Source: Martinezella rhizogenes | Lineage (GTDB): Bacteria > Pseudomonadota > Alphaproteobacteria > Rhizobiales > Rhizobiaceae | Length of the DNA stretch: 64,000 bases | Reading direction: 5' to 3' | NCBI RefSeq assembly: GCF_027460065.1 | Contig: NZ_JAPYZZ010000004.1 | Coordinates: 267,812 to 331,811, forward strand | Shown here: piece by piece, positions 29,307-37,833 of the stretch | Layout: every line of letters begins with the position of its first letter | Numbering within the stretch: the first letter of the stretch is position 1 | The notes under the pieces: generated by a model | Database searches by the model: none | Seen by the model: only the letters and a program-made list of their open reading frames with translations | What the model was told of the DNA's origin: nothing | Translations under genes and position numbers: made by a program

Positions 29307-30299
29307 ATGGGCATGCTGGTGGAAGGCGTATGGAGAGACGTCTGGTACGACACCAAGGAAACCAAGGGGCACTTCAAGCGCAGCGCTTCGCAATTCCGCA
29401 ACTGGGTCACAGCAGATGGAGCCCCCGGCCCTTCCGGAGAAGGCGGCTTTGCGGCGGAGAAGGATCGTTACCACCTCTACGTCTCCTTCGCCTGCCCCTG
29501 GGCGCACCGCACGCTGATCTTCCGCAAGCTGAAAAAGCTGGAGGACCTGATCTCCGTCTCCGTCGTCGATCCGCTGATGCTGGAAAACGGCTGGGAATTC
29601 AAGCCTGAGGGCGAGCGCACGCCGGGCGCGACGGAAGACCACCTGTTCGGCTCCTCCACGCTCTGGCAGGTCTACACCAAGGCGGACCCCAACTATTCCG
29701 GGCGCGTCACCGTGCCGGTCCTCTGGGACAAACAGCGCGGCACCATCGTCTCCAATGAATCCGCGGAAATCATCCGGATGTTCAACTCTGCCTTCAACGA
29801 TCTCACCGGATCGAAAGCCGATTATTACCCCGAGGCGCTGCGCGCCGAAATCGATGCGCTGAACGACGTCATCTACGACACCGTCAATAACGGCGTCTAC
29901 AAGGCCGGTTTCGCCACCACACAGGATGCCTACCAGCAGAACGCCGTGAAGGTGTTCGAAACGCTGGACATGCTAGAAAATCGCCTGAAGGATCGGCGCT
30001 TCCTGTTCGGTTCAGAACAGACGGAAGCGGACTGGCGCCTGTTCACCACTTTGGTGCGGTTCGACCCCGTCTATGTCGGCCATTTCAAGTGCAACATCCG
30101 CCGCATCCACGACTATCCGCATCTGACCGGTTACCTGCGCGATCTCTACCAGACGCCGGGCGTGCCTGATACGGTCGACATGCGCCACATCAAGGAGCAT
30201 TATTACCGCAGCCACCGCACCATCAACCCGACCGGCATCGTGCCCGTCGGCCCGGAGCTGGACCTGACCATGGCCCATGGCCGCGAGGCGCTTTCCTGA
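29307..30299 (+). CDS. Glutathionyl-hydroquinone reductase (Xi-class glutathione transferase)
   Basis: 330 residues from the ATG at 29307 (AAGGAG seven bases upstream). N-terminal thioredoxin-like domain with the catalytic Cys in SFACPWAHRT (about residue 63), C-terminal all-helical GST domain. Members (YqjG/PcpF/ECM4 group) reduce S-glutathionyl-hydroquinones to hydroquinones and help detoxify quinones. A decayed fragment of a close homologue of this gene (residues about 69-96) is present at 45816-45935. Confidence 0.92.
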   Translation: MGMLVEGVWRDVWYDTKETKGHFKRSASQFRNWVTADGAPGPSGEGGFAAEKDRYHLYVSFACPWAHRTLIFRKLKKLEDLISVSVVDPLMLENGWEFKPEGERTPGATEDHLFGSSTLWQVYTKADPNYSGRVTVPVLWDKQRGTIVSNESAEIIRMFNSAFNDLTGSKADYYPEALRAEIDALNDVIYDTVNNGVYKAGFATTQDAYQQNAVKVFETLDMLENRLKDRRFLFGSEQTEADWRLFTTLVRFDPVYVGHFKCNIRRIHDYPHLTGYLRDLYQTPGVPDTVDMRHIKEHYYRSHRTINPTGIVPVGPELDLTMAHGREALS

Positions 30300-30316
30300 C
30301 GGAACGCCTCCCGCCG

Positions 30317-30808
30317 CTACCAGTGGTCGGCGATTTCCGTTTCGCCGGCAAGTTCGGCGAGGCGGCGGCGGGTGGCGGCTGTCACCCCTTCCGGCAAAGC
30401 CGAAAGATCGAAAAAGCCGCTTTCGGCAATTTCATGATCCGGCTTTTTCGGCCGGGTCTGGGTGACATCAAGCCGGTAAAGCGCGACATGATCGCGATTA
30501 CTGCCTTCCAGATTGAGATAGACGTGGAAAAGCTCAGGCTTTGAAGCCGCTTCGAGATTGCCTTCCTCGCGGATTTCCTTGTGCAGTGCCGCGACCAGCG
30601 TCTCGCCACGCTCCACCCCGCCGCCCGGCAGATACCAGCCCGGCAAATAGGTGTGCCGCACCAAAAAAATCCTGCCCTTTTCATCGAAACAGGCCGCACG
30701 CACGCCAAGCGTGGCACCCCGTGTGAGCAGGAAAATGAAATGCAGAAAGCGGACGAAGACACGCATGTGGAACGGACGGGCCTTCTGCCCGGTTGTCTCG
30801 TCATTCAC
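30317..30808 (-). CDS. NUDIX hydrolase
   Basis: 163 residues. NUDIX box GGGVERGETLVAALHKEI and REEGNLEA (about residues 63-87) has the RExxEE-type core written as REEG with the first Glu in KEIREE, so the metal site looks complete. A hydrophobic stretch near residues 18-30 may be a short membrane association. Substrate unknown. Converges with the hydroquinone reductase and diverges from the metallophosphoesterase. Confidence 0.82.
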   Translation of the reverse strand: MNDETTGQKARPFHMRVFVRFLHFIFLLTRGATLGVRAACFDEKGRIFLVRHTYLPGWYLPGGGVERGETLVAALHKEIREEGNLEAASKPELFHVYLNLEGSNRDHVALYRLDVTQTRPKKPDHEIAESGFFDLSALPEGVTAATRRRLAELAGETEIADHW

Positions 30809-30874
30809 CCTGGTTTCTCCCCGCTGGCAGGCTTTTATTGGACGTGCCGCATATCATAGGTTATCTCTGCCGCC

Positions 30875-31825
30875 ATGTTCAAACTTGCGCATATTTCAGA
30901 CGTCCATTTAGGGCCATTGCCAAAGCTCACTTTCCGGGAACTTGCATCCAAGCGTATCACCGGTTTTGTCAACTGGCACCGCAACCGCCGCAAGCATCTC
31001 TTCACCGATACGCTGGAAAAGCTGCTCGACGATCTTGAGACCAAATCACCGGATCATCTCGCTATTACCGGCGATCTCGTCAATCTTGCGACCGGCATCG
31101 AAATCCGCGCCGCCGCCGACTGGCTGGAGGAAGTGGGCGATCCTGAAAAGACTTCGGTGGTTCCCGGCAATCACGACGCCTATGTTTCCGGCGCGCACGA
31201 CAAGGCCATGCAGGCCTGGTACCCCTATGTGCGCGGCGATGGCGACCCGCCGGAATGGGACGATGACCGCAAGATTTTTCCCTATATGCGCGTGCGTGGC
31301 CCCGTGGCGCTGATCGGCTGTTCGACCTCGATTGCCACGCCGCCCTTCTCCGCCACCGGCTATTTCGGCAACCGGCAGGCGCGCGCCACGGCGGAACTTT
31401 TGAAAAAAGCTGGTGAGCGGGGGCTGTTCCGGGTGGTGATGATCCATCATCCGCCGATCCGGGGGGCCACCGCCACCCACAAACGCATGATCGGCATACG
31501 CCGTTTCGCCGCAGCACTCGGGGTCGGCGGTGCGGAGCTTGTGTTGCATGGTCATACCCATCTCAACACGGTCTATTGGCTGAATACACATCACGGGCTG
31601 GACCACATCCCGGTCGTCGGCATTTCCTCCGCCAGCCAGGGTCCGGGCGGTGAGAAACCGCGTGCGGCTTACAATCTTTTCAACATTTCCGGTGGTCCCG
31701 GCACATGGAACGTTGCCTGCGAACGGCACAGCCTCAATGAGACGGGGACGGGTGTGGCGCTTGAGGATGTGCGGGTGTTTTATGAGAATGGGCGGCCGCT
31801 GGGGTTTTCGCGGTTAGGGGAGTAG
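30875..31825 (+). CDS. Calcineurin-like metallophosphoesterase
   Basis: 316 residues. Metal-binding blocks in order: ISDVHLG, ITGDLVN, VPGNHDAY, IHHPPI and LHGHTHLN. Soluble, no signal peptide. Distinct from the phosphoesterase at 11165-12040 and only distantly alike. The substrate is unknown; relatives act on phospholipid headgroups (UDP-diacylglucosamine type) or cyclic nucleotides. It ends just before a large palindromic repeat. Confidence 0.85.
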   Translation: MFKLAHISDVHLGPLPKLTFRELASKRITGFVNWHRNRRKHLFTDTLEKLLDDLETKSPDHLAITGDLVNLATGIEIRAAADWLEEVGDPEKTSVVPGNHDAYVSGAHDKAMQAWYPYVRGDGDPPEWDDDRKIFPYMRVRGPVALIGCSTSIATPPFSATGYFGNRQARATAELLKKAGERGLFRVVMIHHPPIRGATATHKRMIGIRRFAAALGVGGAELVLHGHTHLNTVYWLNTHHGLDHIPVVGISSASQGPGGEKPRAAYNLFNISGGPGTWNVACERHSLNETGTGVALEDVRVFYENGRPLGFSRLGE

Positions 31826-31858
31826 AGATCGGGCCGTGATGTCGGTGGGTGGGGCATA

Positions 31859-32012
31859 CCCCCCTCTGCCCTGCCGGGCATCTCCCCCTCAAGGGGGGAG
31901 ATCAGCAGGAGGCGCTACCGCAACTTCATTCGCAAACGTTGAGATGGGCGAGACCTACCCTCGAGTCGATCTCCCCCCTTGAGGGGGAGATGCCCGGCAG
32001 GGCAGAGGGGGG
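31859..32012. repeat. Palindromic intergenic repeat, family B
   Basis: A perfect 45-base inverted repeat (arms 31859-31903 and 31968-32012) around a 64-base core. Each arm contains its own small hairpin (CTCCCCCTCAAGGGGGGAG type). It fills the space between the convergent metallophosphoesterase and leuA genes and may serve as a bidirectional terminator. It is unrelated in sequence to family A. Confidence 0.92.
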
Positions 32013-32039
32013 TGCCTCGCCCCAACCTCCGAGCCAAAC

Positions 32040-33749
32040 TTACCGCGCCCGCTCTTCCAGCACCCGATTGGCCGCCGAAACGATCGCCTCCAGCGAAGCC
32101 GCCACGATATTCGTGTTGATCCCCGCCCCAAACAGCTTACCACCCGGATGCTCCATCTCGACATAAGCGATCGCCGAGGCATTCGAGCCATGCTGCAGCG
32201 AATGCTCCGAATAATCATTCACCGACAGATCAACCCCGAGATAGACCGACAGCGCATTGATGAACCCGTCGATCGGACCGGTTCCCTTGCCCTCGATGCG
32301 CTTCACCTCGCCATTATCGGTAATCTCGGCAGCGACAATCCGCACACCCTTGAAATCGCCGGCCGGATAGGTGTGGTGATCCACGAACTTGATGCGCGCA
32401 TTCGGCTGCGTCACGTAACGTTCGATAAAACGCTCATAGATGCGCTTGGCCGGCAGTTCGACACCCTCTTCATCGGTGATGCGCTGGATATCCTCGCGGA
32501 ACTCCACCTGCAGGTTGCGCGGCAGGTTGATGCCGTAATCCTGCTGCAGAATATAGGCGATACCGCCCTTACCGGATTGCGAGTTGATGCGGATGATCGC
32601 TTCGTAGGAACGGCCGACATCCTTCGGGTCGATCGGCAGATAGGGCACTTCCCAGACGGGATGGTTGGCGACCTTGATCGCCTTCATGCCCTTGTTGATC
32701 GCATCCTGATGCGAGCCGGAAAAGGCCGTGTAGACCAACTCGCCGACATAAGGGTGGCGCTCGGGGATCGTCATCTCGTTGGAATATTCATAGACCGCCT
32801 TGATGCGCTCGATATCGCGGCAATCCAGCTCGGGATCGACACCCTGCGTATACATGTTCAGCGCCAGCGTCACGACGTCGACATTGCCGGTGCGCTCGCC
32901 ATTGCCGAACAGCGTGCCTTCGACGCGGTCCGCACCGGCCATCAGGCCCAGCTCGGTTGCGGCAATGCCCGTGCCACGGTCATTATGCGGATGCAGCGAG
33001 ATGATGACGTTTTCGCGATTATCGATATTGCGGCACATCCATTCGATCTGGTCGGCATAGATGTTCGGCGTCGCCATTTCCACCGTGGAAGGCAGGTTCA
33101 GGATCAGCTTGTTGTCCGCCGTCGGCTTCACCACCTCGACCACGGCGTTGCAGATTTCCAGCGCCACTTCCAGCTCGGTGCCGGTAAAGCTCTCTGGCGA
33201 ATATTCGAAGCGGAAACCGCCGCCAGCCTTGGCCGCCATGTCGGTGATCATCTTTGCCGCATCAACGGCGATCTGCTTGATGCCGTGCACGTCCTTGCCG
33301 AACACCACGCGACGCTGCAGTTCGGAGGTGGAATTGTAAAAATGGATGATCGGCTTGTTGGCGCCTTGCAGCGCTTCGAAGGTGCGGGTAATCAGTTCCG
33401 GGCGGCACTGCACCAGCACCTGCAGGGAAACATCGTCAGGCACATTACCCTGTTCCACGCACCAGCGGGCAAAATCGAAGTCCGTCTGCGAAGCCGAAGG
33501 AAAACCGATCTCGATTTCCTTGAAGCCCATCTCCAGCAGCAGCTTGAACATACGGGCCTTGCGATCGTGACCCATGGGGTTGACCAGCGACTGATTGCCG
33601 TCGCGCAGGTCCACCGAACACCAGATCGGTGCCTTGTCGATGGTCTTGCCGGGCCAGGTGCGGTCAGGGATGTTGATGGTCGGGTAAGGGCGATACTTCA
33701 CGCTCGCGTCGTTCATGCCCTTGGAAATATTGGTGATCTTGCCGTCCAT
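32040..33749 (-). CDS. leuA: 2-isopropylmalate synthase
   Basis: First committed enzyme of leucine synthesis (acetyl-CoA + 2-ketoisovalerate). 569 residues from the ATG at 33749 with AAGGAGG well placed. The length and blocks match the long LeuA2 type: catalytic TIM barrel beginning APIWCSVDLRDGNQSL, metal-ligand histidines in LHPHNDRGTG, then a C-terminal LeuA regulatory (leucine feedback) domain from about residue 430 (GFINALSVYLGVDLSVNDYSEHSL). A Leu-rich leader peptide and promoter lie upstream. Confidence 0.96.
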   Translation of the reverse strand: MDGKITNISKGMNDASVKYRPYPTINIPDRTWPGKTIDKAPIWCSVDLRDGNQSLVNPMGHDRKARMFKLLLEMGFKEIEIGFPSASQTDFDFARWCVEQGNVPDDVSLQVLVQCRPELITRTFEALQGANKPIIHFYNSTSELQRRVVFGKDVHGIKQIAVDAAKMITDMAAKAGGGFRFEYSPESFTGTELEVALEICNAVVEVVKPTADNKLILNLPSTVEMATPNIYADQIEWMCRNIDNRENVIISLHPHNDRGTGIAATELGLMAGADRVEGTLFGNGERTGNVDVVTLALNMYTQGVDPELDCRDIERIKAVYEYSNEMTIPERHPYVGELVYTAFSGSHQDAINKGMKAIKVANHPVWEVPYLPIDPKDVGRSYEAIIRINSQSGKGGIAYILQQDYGINLPRNLQVEFREDIQRITDEEGVELPAKRIYERFIERYVTQPNARIKFVDHHTYPAGDFKGVRIVAAEITDNGEVKRIEGKGTGPIDGFINALSVYLGVDLSVNDYSEHSLQHGSNASAIAYVEMEHPGGKLFGAGINTNIVAASLEAIVSAANRVLEERAR

Positions 33750-33845
33750 GTCGCTTCCTCCTTGCGCAGTCCGCGGGCGTCTTGATGCCATCGGCGGATG
33801 CGCGGCCCTTGAGGGCCTAAATCCAGTATAAAATGAGATTTCGAG

Positions 33846-33892
33846 ATGAGGAGCGTTTGCGCCAGCGGGCTTCCGGCCGCCGGGCGCTCCTC
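33846..33892 (-). promoter_or_regulatory. Hairpin in the leuA leader (candidate attenuator)
   Basis: TGAGGAGCG at 33846-33854 can pair over nine bases with CGCTCCTCA at 33884-33892, enclosing a GC-rich interior that can itself fold. It begins at the stop codon of the Leu-rich leader peptide. A second small hairpin (GGCCC/GGGCC, about 33806-33820) follows toward leuA. No long T-run follows, so a translational or weak transcriptional mechanism is possible. Confidence 0.5.
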
Positions 33893-34010
33893 ACTGGACC
33901 CGGCAACCGCGTGTAAGGTCGAGGCTAAGAAGCGAGAGTGCACCGCACGGCGAGGCCTTCGCAGAAATCTGCGCGCTCATGCCGGAAATGGTTTCGATGC
34001 GGTTGCTCAT
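33891..34010 (-). CDS. Leucine-rich leader peptide of leuA
   Basis: 39 codons from the ATG at 34010 to a TGA at 33891-33893. The C-terminal part reads ALSLLSLDLTRGCRVQ, five leucines in eight residues, as expected of a peptide that senses Leu-tRNA charging. There is no ribosome site, but the promoter at 34018-34046 places the transcription start on or next to the A of this ATG, i.e. a leaderless message, the same design as the trp leader in this window. It overlaps the start of a stable hairpin. Confidence 0.65.
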   Translation of the reverse strand: MSNRIETISGMSAQISAKASPCGALSLLSLDLTRGCRVQ

Positions 34011-34017
34011 GGCGACG

Positions 34018-34046
34018 TGTATAAACAGCGGCTGGCGGTCTGACAA
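34018..34046 (-). promoter_or_regulatory. Promoter of the leuA leader
   Basis: On the minus strand TTGTCA (34046-34041), a 17-base spacer and TATACA (34023-34018): a near-consensus housekeeping promoter. The start point seven to eight bases downstream falls at 34010-34011, exactly at the leader peptide ATG. Confidence 0.7.
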
Positions 34047-34067
34047 GTGATCTTGTGAGGTGCGGTC

Positions 34068-34310
34068 TTATTTTCCGACCCTGCCGGTCTCCAGCCTTTC
34101 GGCGATCCATTTAGCCATCAGGGACTGACGCGTCATGCCAAGGCGTGCTGCCTCCGCATCCACTCTGCGCAAAACCTTTTCAGGAAGATCGATATCGACG
34201 TGAACCATTTCCAAGCCGGGACGGCCGGCCTTCGACCAGTCGATATAATCGTCCAAATCTTCGCCATCGTCGAATTTCTTGTCGAAATCTTCAGCGTTGA
34301 TCGTCTTCAT
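34068..34310 (-). CDS. brnA: BrnA-type antitoxin (CopG-like)
   Basis: 80 residues from the ATG at 34310. Acidic N-terminus (INAEDFDKKFDDGEDLDDYIDW), then a ribbon-helix-helix DNA-binding C-terminus (VDIDLPEKVLRRVDAEAARLGMTRQSLMAKWIAERL). Such antitoxins neutralise the toxin and repress the operon. Its start overlaps the toxin gene by 20 bases, so toxin is first and antitoxin second, as is usual for brnTA. Confidence 0.88.
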   Translation of the reverse strand: MKTINAEDFDKKFDDGEDLDDYIDWSKAGRPGLEMVHVDIDLPEKVLRRVDAEAARLGMTRQSLMAKWIAERLETGRVGK

Positions 34311-34560
34311 AACGCTGCTTCTCCTTGTCTCTGGAACGCCTGACGGAAATGATTCGCAACCGGTCATTCCTGTAGGTGTAAACCGCGCTCCAGCACTTTC
34401 CTCGCAATTGCGCGATCATAATATACCGCTCTTCCGAAGTGGTTTCGAGAGGAACAACGAGTCTTTTCTTGTCCAGCCAAAGCGCTCTTGCTTCGACGAA
34501 ATCTATTCCATGTTTGTCTTTGTTACTTTCACTTTTGGCAGGATCGAATTCGAAATCCAT
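34291..34560 (-). CDS. brnT: BrnT-type toxin (RelE-fold ribonuclease)
   Basis: 89 residues. Family pattern FEFDPAKSESNKDKHGIDFVEA, then ERYIMIAQLRGKCWSAVYTYRNDRLRIISVRRSRDKEKQRY: a small basic RelE-superfamily protein whose relatives cleave mRNA under stress. Overlaps brnA. The pair lies between leuA and the BenE transporter with no mobile-element traces, and the codon use looks slightly less GC-biased than the neighbours, consistent with acquisition. Confidence 0.88.
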   Translation of the reverse strand: MDFEFDPAKSESNKDKHGIDFVEARALWLDKKRLVVPLETTSEERYIMIAQLRGKCWSAVYTYRNDRLRIISVRRSRDKEKQRYEDDQR

Positions 34561-34594
34561 AAGTAATATTTCTTTAAAACAATAAGCATCCTAT

Positions 34595-35773
34595 CTAACC
34601 ACGCTTCACCACCCGCTGCAACGCCATCATCAGTCCACCACCGATCAGCCCCCAGAAGGCCCCGGAAACGCCGGCAAAAGAGAGGCCGGACGCCGTGATG
34701 AGGAAGGTGATGGCCGCTGCCTCACGGGTTTCCGGCTCCTTGAAGGCTGCAACGGCGGAGCCGGAAAAGGCGCCGACCAGCGCCAGCCCCGCCACCGCCT
34801 GAATGAGGACAGGCGGTGCCAGCGCCACAAAAGCCGTGACCGCACCCGCCAGCAGGCCGAAGATGATGTAGCCGACACCGGCGATGATGGCCGCCCAGTA
34901 GCGTCGTTTCGAATCGGGATGGGCATCTTCGCCCGCACACATCGCGGCCGTGATTGCCGCAAGATTGACCGCATGGCCGCCGAAGGGCGCTGAAAGCAGC
35001 GAGAAAAAACCGCTCGCGGCGAAAAGCGGTCCGGGCTGCGGATCGTAGTGGTTGACCTTCAGCACCGCGATGCCGGGAATATTCTGCGAGGCCATGGTGA
35101 CGATGAAGAGCGGCAGCGCAATGGAGACGACGGCGTGCAGGCTGAAGGTGGGCGTCACCCATTCCATCGGCGGTGTCAGCGATTGCGCCACGCTGTCGAG
35201 AGCGCCCACGGGAATATCGACGCCGAAGATCATGACAAGCACGAAGGCCGCAAGCGCCGCGGGCACGGCGAAAAGCCGCCGGAACGCCCCCACCACGATC
35301 CAGGCGAGGATGATCGGCAGGCCGAGCGCCGGGTTGAAACCGATTGCCTTGATCGGCGCGTAACACAGACCGATGATGACCCCGGAGAGCATGGCATTGG
35401 CAAGCGGCGCGGGAATGGAGGCGACTGCCCGCCCGAGCGGCCTGAACAGGCCGGCAATGATGATCAGGATGGCGCAGACGACAAAACCGCCGACGGCCGC
35501 CGGAAAACCACCCTCGATCACCCCCGTGGTTGCCAAGAGGGCGCCGCCGGGCGTCGACCAGGCCATGCTGATGGGCATCCTTGTGGCGACGGACAAAATG
35601 ATGGCACACAGGCCCATCGCCACCGAAAGCACCATCAGCCCCGATGCAGCCTGGAAATCCGTCGCACCGACAGCCTTCAGACCCTGCAATATGACGGCGA
35701 AAGAGCTGGCGAAGCCGACAAAGGCGGTGAGGCACCCCATGAACAGGCTCTGGACGGAAAAATCTTTCAGCAT
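34595..35773 (-). CDS. BenE family transporter (benzoate/H+ symporter-like)
   Basis: 392 residues from the ATG at 35773, 11-12 helices, almost entirely hydrophobic. Family blocks include ATRMPISMAWSTPGGALLA near the N-terminus and SAPFGGHAVNLAAITAAMCAGEDAHPD in the second half. The family is named for benzoate uptake; no aromatic catabolic genes are nearby, so the substrate is uncertain. A much longer frame reaching 36841 fuses it to unrelated antisense sequence and is rejected. Confidence 0.88.
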   Translation of the reverse strand: MLKDFSVQSLFMGCLTAFVGFASSFAVILQGLKAVGATDFQAASGLMVLSVAMGLCAIILSVATRMPISMAWSTPGGALLATTGVIEGGFPAAVGGFVVCAILIIIAGLFRPLGRAVASIPAPLANAMLSGVIIGLCYAPIKAIGFNPALGLPIILAWIVVGAFRRLFAVPAALAAFVLVMIFGVDIPVGALDSVAQSLTPPMEWVTPTFSLHAVVSIALPLFIVTMASQNIPGIAVLKVNHYDPQPGPLFAASGFFSLLSAPFGGHAVNLAAITAAMCAGEDAHPDSKRRYWAAIIAGVGYIIFGLLAGAVTAFVALAPPVLIQAVAGLALVGAFSGSAVAAFKEPETREAAAITFLITASGLSFAGVSGAFWGLIGGGLMMALQRVVKRG

Positions 35774-36034
35774 GAAGCACTCTGCGGCCTGCTGCCTGTC
35801 GTAAGAACCGCAGCGATCTGCAGTGCGACGGGCAGGAACGAAACTTGAAGCGTGGGTGCTAATCCGAAGATGGCGACACGCTTTGGATGAAGCATGACTA
35901 TATTCAGGATCAAAAAAGACGAGGCTTGGCAAGATGAGCCGCCGGACTTCAGGTACGGCGCGGTGCAAAACGTCATCAAAGTTTAGCGGCAGCGCGCTAA
36001 TCCTCCCGGCAACAGCCACAGAGGAACCTTTGCC

Positions 36035-37117
36035 ATGCTCCGCATCGTCACCATTGCCGCCTGCTGCTTCGTGGCCATTCAGGCCGCCGCCCAGACCCTG
36101 CCGCCGCCGGCCCTCCTCGGCCAGATCGTCGTGCCTTCGGGCCTCTCCATCAATGGCGTCGCCTTCGGCGGCATTTCGGATCTCGCCTTTGACAGCGAGA
36201 CCGGTCGTTATTTCGCCATTTCCGACGATCGCGTGGAAAAAGGCCCGGCCCGTTATTACGAGCTGGAACTGGGCCTGACGGAAGGGGTCGCGACGCTCAA
36301 TATCGCCGCCATGCACGAATTGAAGGATGAAACCGGGGCAGCCTTTGCGCCCAAGGGTATCGATGCGGAAGGCATCGCGCTCGACCGCAAGGAAGGCAAG
36401 CTCTACTGGTCTTCCGAGCGCGACCTGAAGAACCAGCCCGCGATTTACGCCTCCAAGCTCGACGGCAGCAATGTCAAACGGCTTGAACTGCCCGCTGCCT
36501 ATCTCGTTGATGACGCAAAGACCAAGGGCGTGCAGAACAATCTCGGCTTCGAAGGCCTGACGGTGACGCCCGGCCGGCTGATCGCCGCCACGGAAAATGC
36601 ACTGACCCAGGATGGTCAGAAGGCAACGCCGCAAGCCGGCAGCCCGGCCCGTATCCTCGTCATCGACACGGCTACGCTGAAGCCGGTTGCCGAACATGTC
36701 TACGTCACCGAGGCGATCTCCAAGACGCCGACCGCCGCCGAGCCGAAATATAATGATAACGGCCTCTCCGCCCTCACCGCCCTGCCGGATGGCCGCTTGG
36801 TGGCAGTTGAGCGCAATTTCGCGTCCGGCGTCGGCAATCATATCCGCTTCTTCATCATCGACCTCAGCGGTGCGGAAAACATCCTCGGCAAGGACAAGAT
36901 CGACGCGGCAAATGTGCGCGCCGTATCGAAAACGCCATGGTTTGAAATCAACGAAGGTGATTTCGGTCTCGACATCGACAATATCGAAAGCCTGGCCTTC
37001 GGCCCGGTGGTGGATGGCAAGCAGGTTTTCGTCATCGCCTCGGACGATAATTTCAATCCGGGCAAGCAGTTCACCCAGTTTGTGGCATTCGCCATTCCCG
37101 CCAATCTGGGTCAGTGA
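36035..37117 (+). CDS. Secreted esterase-like/phytase-like beta-propeller protein
   Basis: 360 residues with a clear Sec signal peptide (about 1-19, AIQAAAQ). The rest is beta-rich: GGISDLAFDSETGRYFAISDD, GIDAEGIALDRKEGKLYWSSERD, NNLGFEGLTVTPGRLIAATENAL, DIDNIESLAFGP: the esterase-like activity of phytase domain. Probably periplasmic. Biochemical role unproven. It diverges from benE across about 260 bases in which no gene was seen. Confidence 0.85.
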   Translation: MLRIVTIAACCFVAIQAAAQTLPPPALLGQIVVPSGLSINGVAFGGISDLAFDSETGRYFAISDDRVEKGPARYYELELGLTEGVATLNIAAMHELKDETGAAFAPKGIDAEGIALDRKEGKLYWSSERDLKNQPAIYASKLDGSNVKRLELPAAYLVDDAKTKGVQNNLGFEGLTVTPGRLIAATENALTQDGQKATPQAGSPARILVIDTATLKPVAEHVYVTEAISKTPTAAEPKYNDNGLSALTALPDGRLVAVERNFASGVGNHIRFFIIDLSGAENILGKDKIDAANVRAVSKTPWFEINEGDFGLDIDNIESLAFGPVVDGKQVFVIASDDNFNPGKQFTQFVAFAIPANLGQ

Positions 37118-37188
37118 AGCCCCTCAAGGCAAGCTGCCGGCTCGGAATTATCACCGGGCCGGCTTGGCAAATCGGGATGGCAAGCGGC

Positions 37189-37833
37189 TCACCAGCGCAG
37201 CAGTCGCGAACCGGCAAAAGCACCGATCACGCCGGTTATGAGAATGCCGAGCGAGTACCAGATCAGCACGAAAGCCATGCCGTTTTCGGTGCAGAACCAC
37301 GAATAGACCCAGGCCCCTGCCGCACCGGCCGCAAGGCCGGCGGCGAAACCCGCAAGCGTGGGATCGGCGGGAGCCGAACGTTTGAGAACCGCAAAATTCG
37401 CCAGAAACAAAGGCAGTGCGAAAGCAACGATCAGGAACGGGCAATGCAGCGCCGATGATCCGAGAATAAGCGTGCGATAGGTGCCCGGCAGGGCAAATCC
37501 AAGCTGGACCAGCGCTATCACCACCATGGCGACAAAGATCACGGCAAGCCAGGCGAACAGACCGCCCCTGTCGCCATCCGGCCGCGCAAGACGCATGACG
37601 GCCAGAAATGCCGTCAGGGCCAGCAGGGCATTATAGGCGGATTTGACCCAGAAACCCGGTTCGGTCATCGCCACGCCCATATCCCTGCGCAGCCCTAGAA
37701 TGATGAACATCATAACGAGCGAGAAGCCGAGCGCCGGCAAGGCGGCGCGCATCAGCCTGCGCTCCAGCGCAAAAGCGGCGACAGGTTTCAGATCACCCGC
37801 CAGTTTTTCGATGATGTCTTCCGTCTTCCTCAT
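37189..37833 (-). CDS. nrsF: NrsF-type anti-sigma factor (DUF1109)
   Basis: 214 residues, six predicted helices, very hydrophobic. DUF1109/NrsF proteins are inner-membrane anti-sigma factors first described as negative regulators of Caulobacter SigF; two periplasmic cysteines are typical sensors, and here Cys are visible in SSALHCPFL and YSWFCTENG. The start overlaps the sigma gene stop by ATGA, giving coupled synthesis of the pair. Confidence 0.87.
   Translation of the reverse strand: MRKTEDIIEKLAGDLKPVAAFALERRLMRAALPALGFSLVMMFIILGLRRDMGVAMTEPGFWVKSAYNALLALTAFLAVMRLARPDGDRGGLFAWLAVIFVAMVVIALVQLGFALPGTYRTLILGSSALHCPFLIVAFALPLFLANFAVLKRSAPADPTLAGFAAGLAAGAAGAWVYSWFCTENGMAFVLIWYSLGILITGVIGAFAGSRLLRW

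Noticed and set aside
32148-33785. 545-codon plus-strand frame opposite leuA
   Set aside because: leuA is full length with catalytic motifs; the frame is a shadow.
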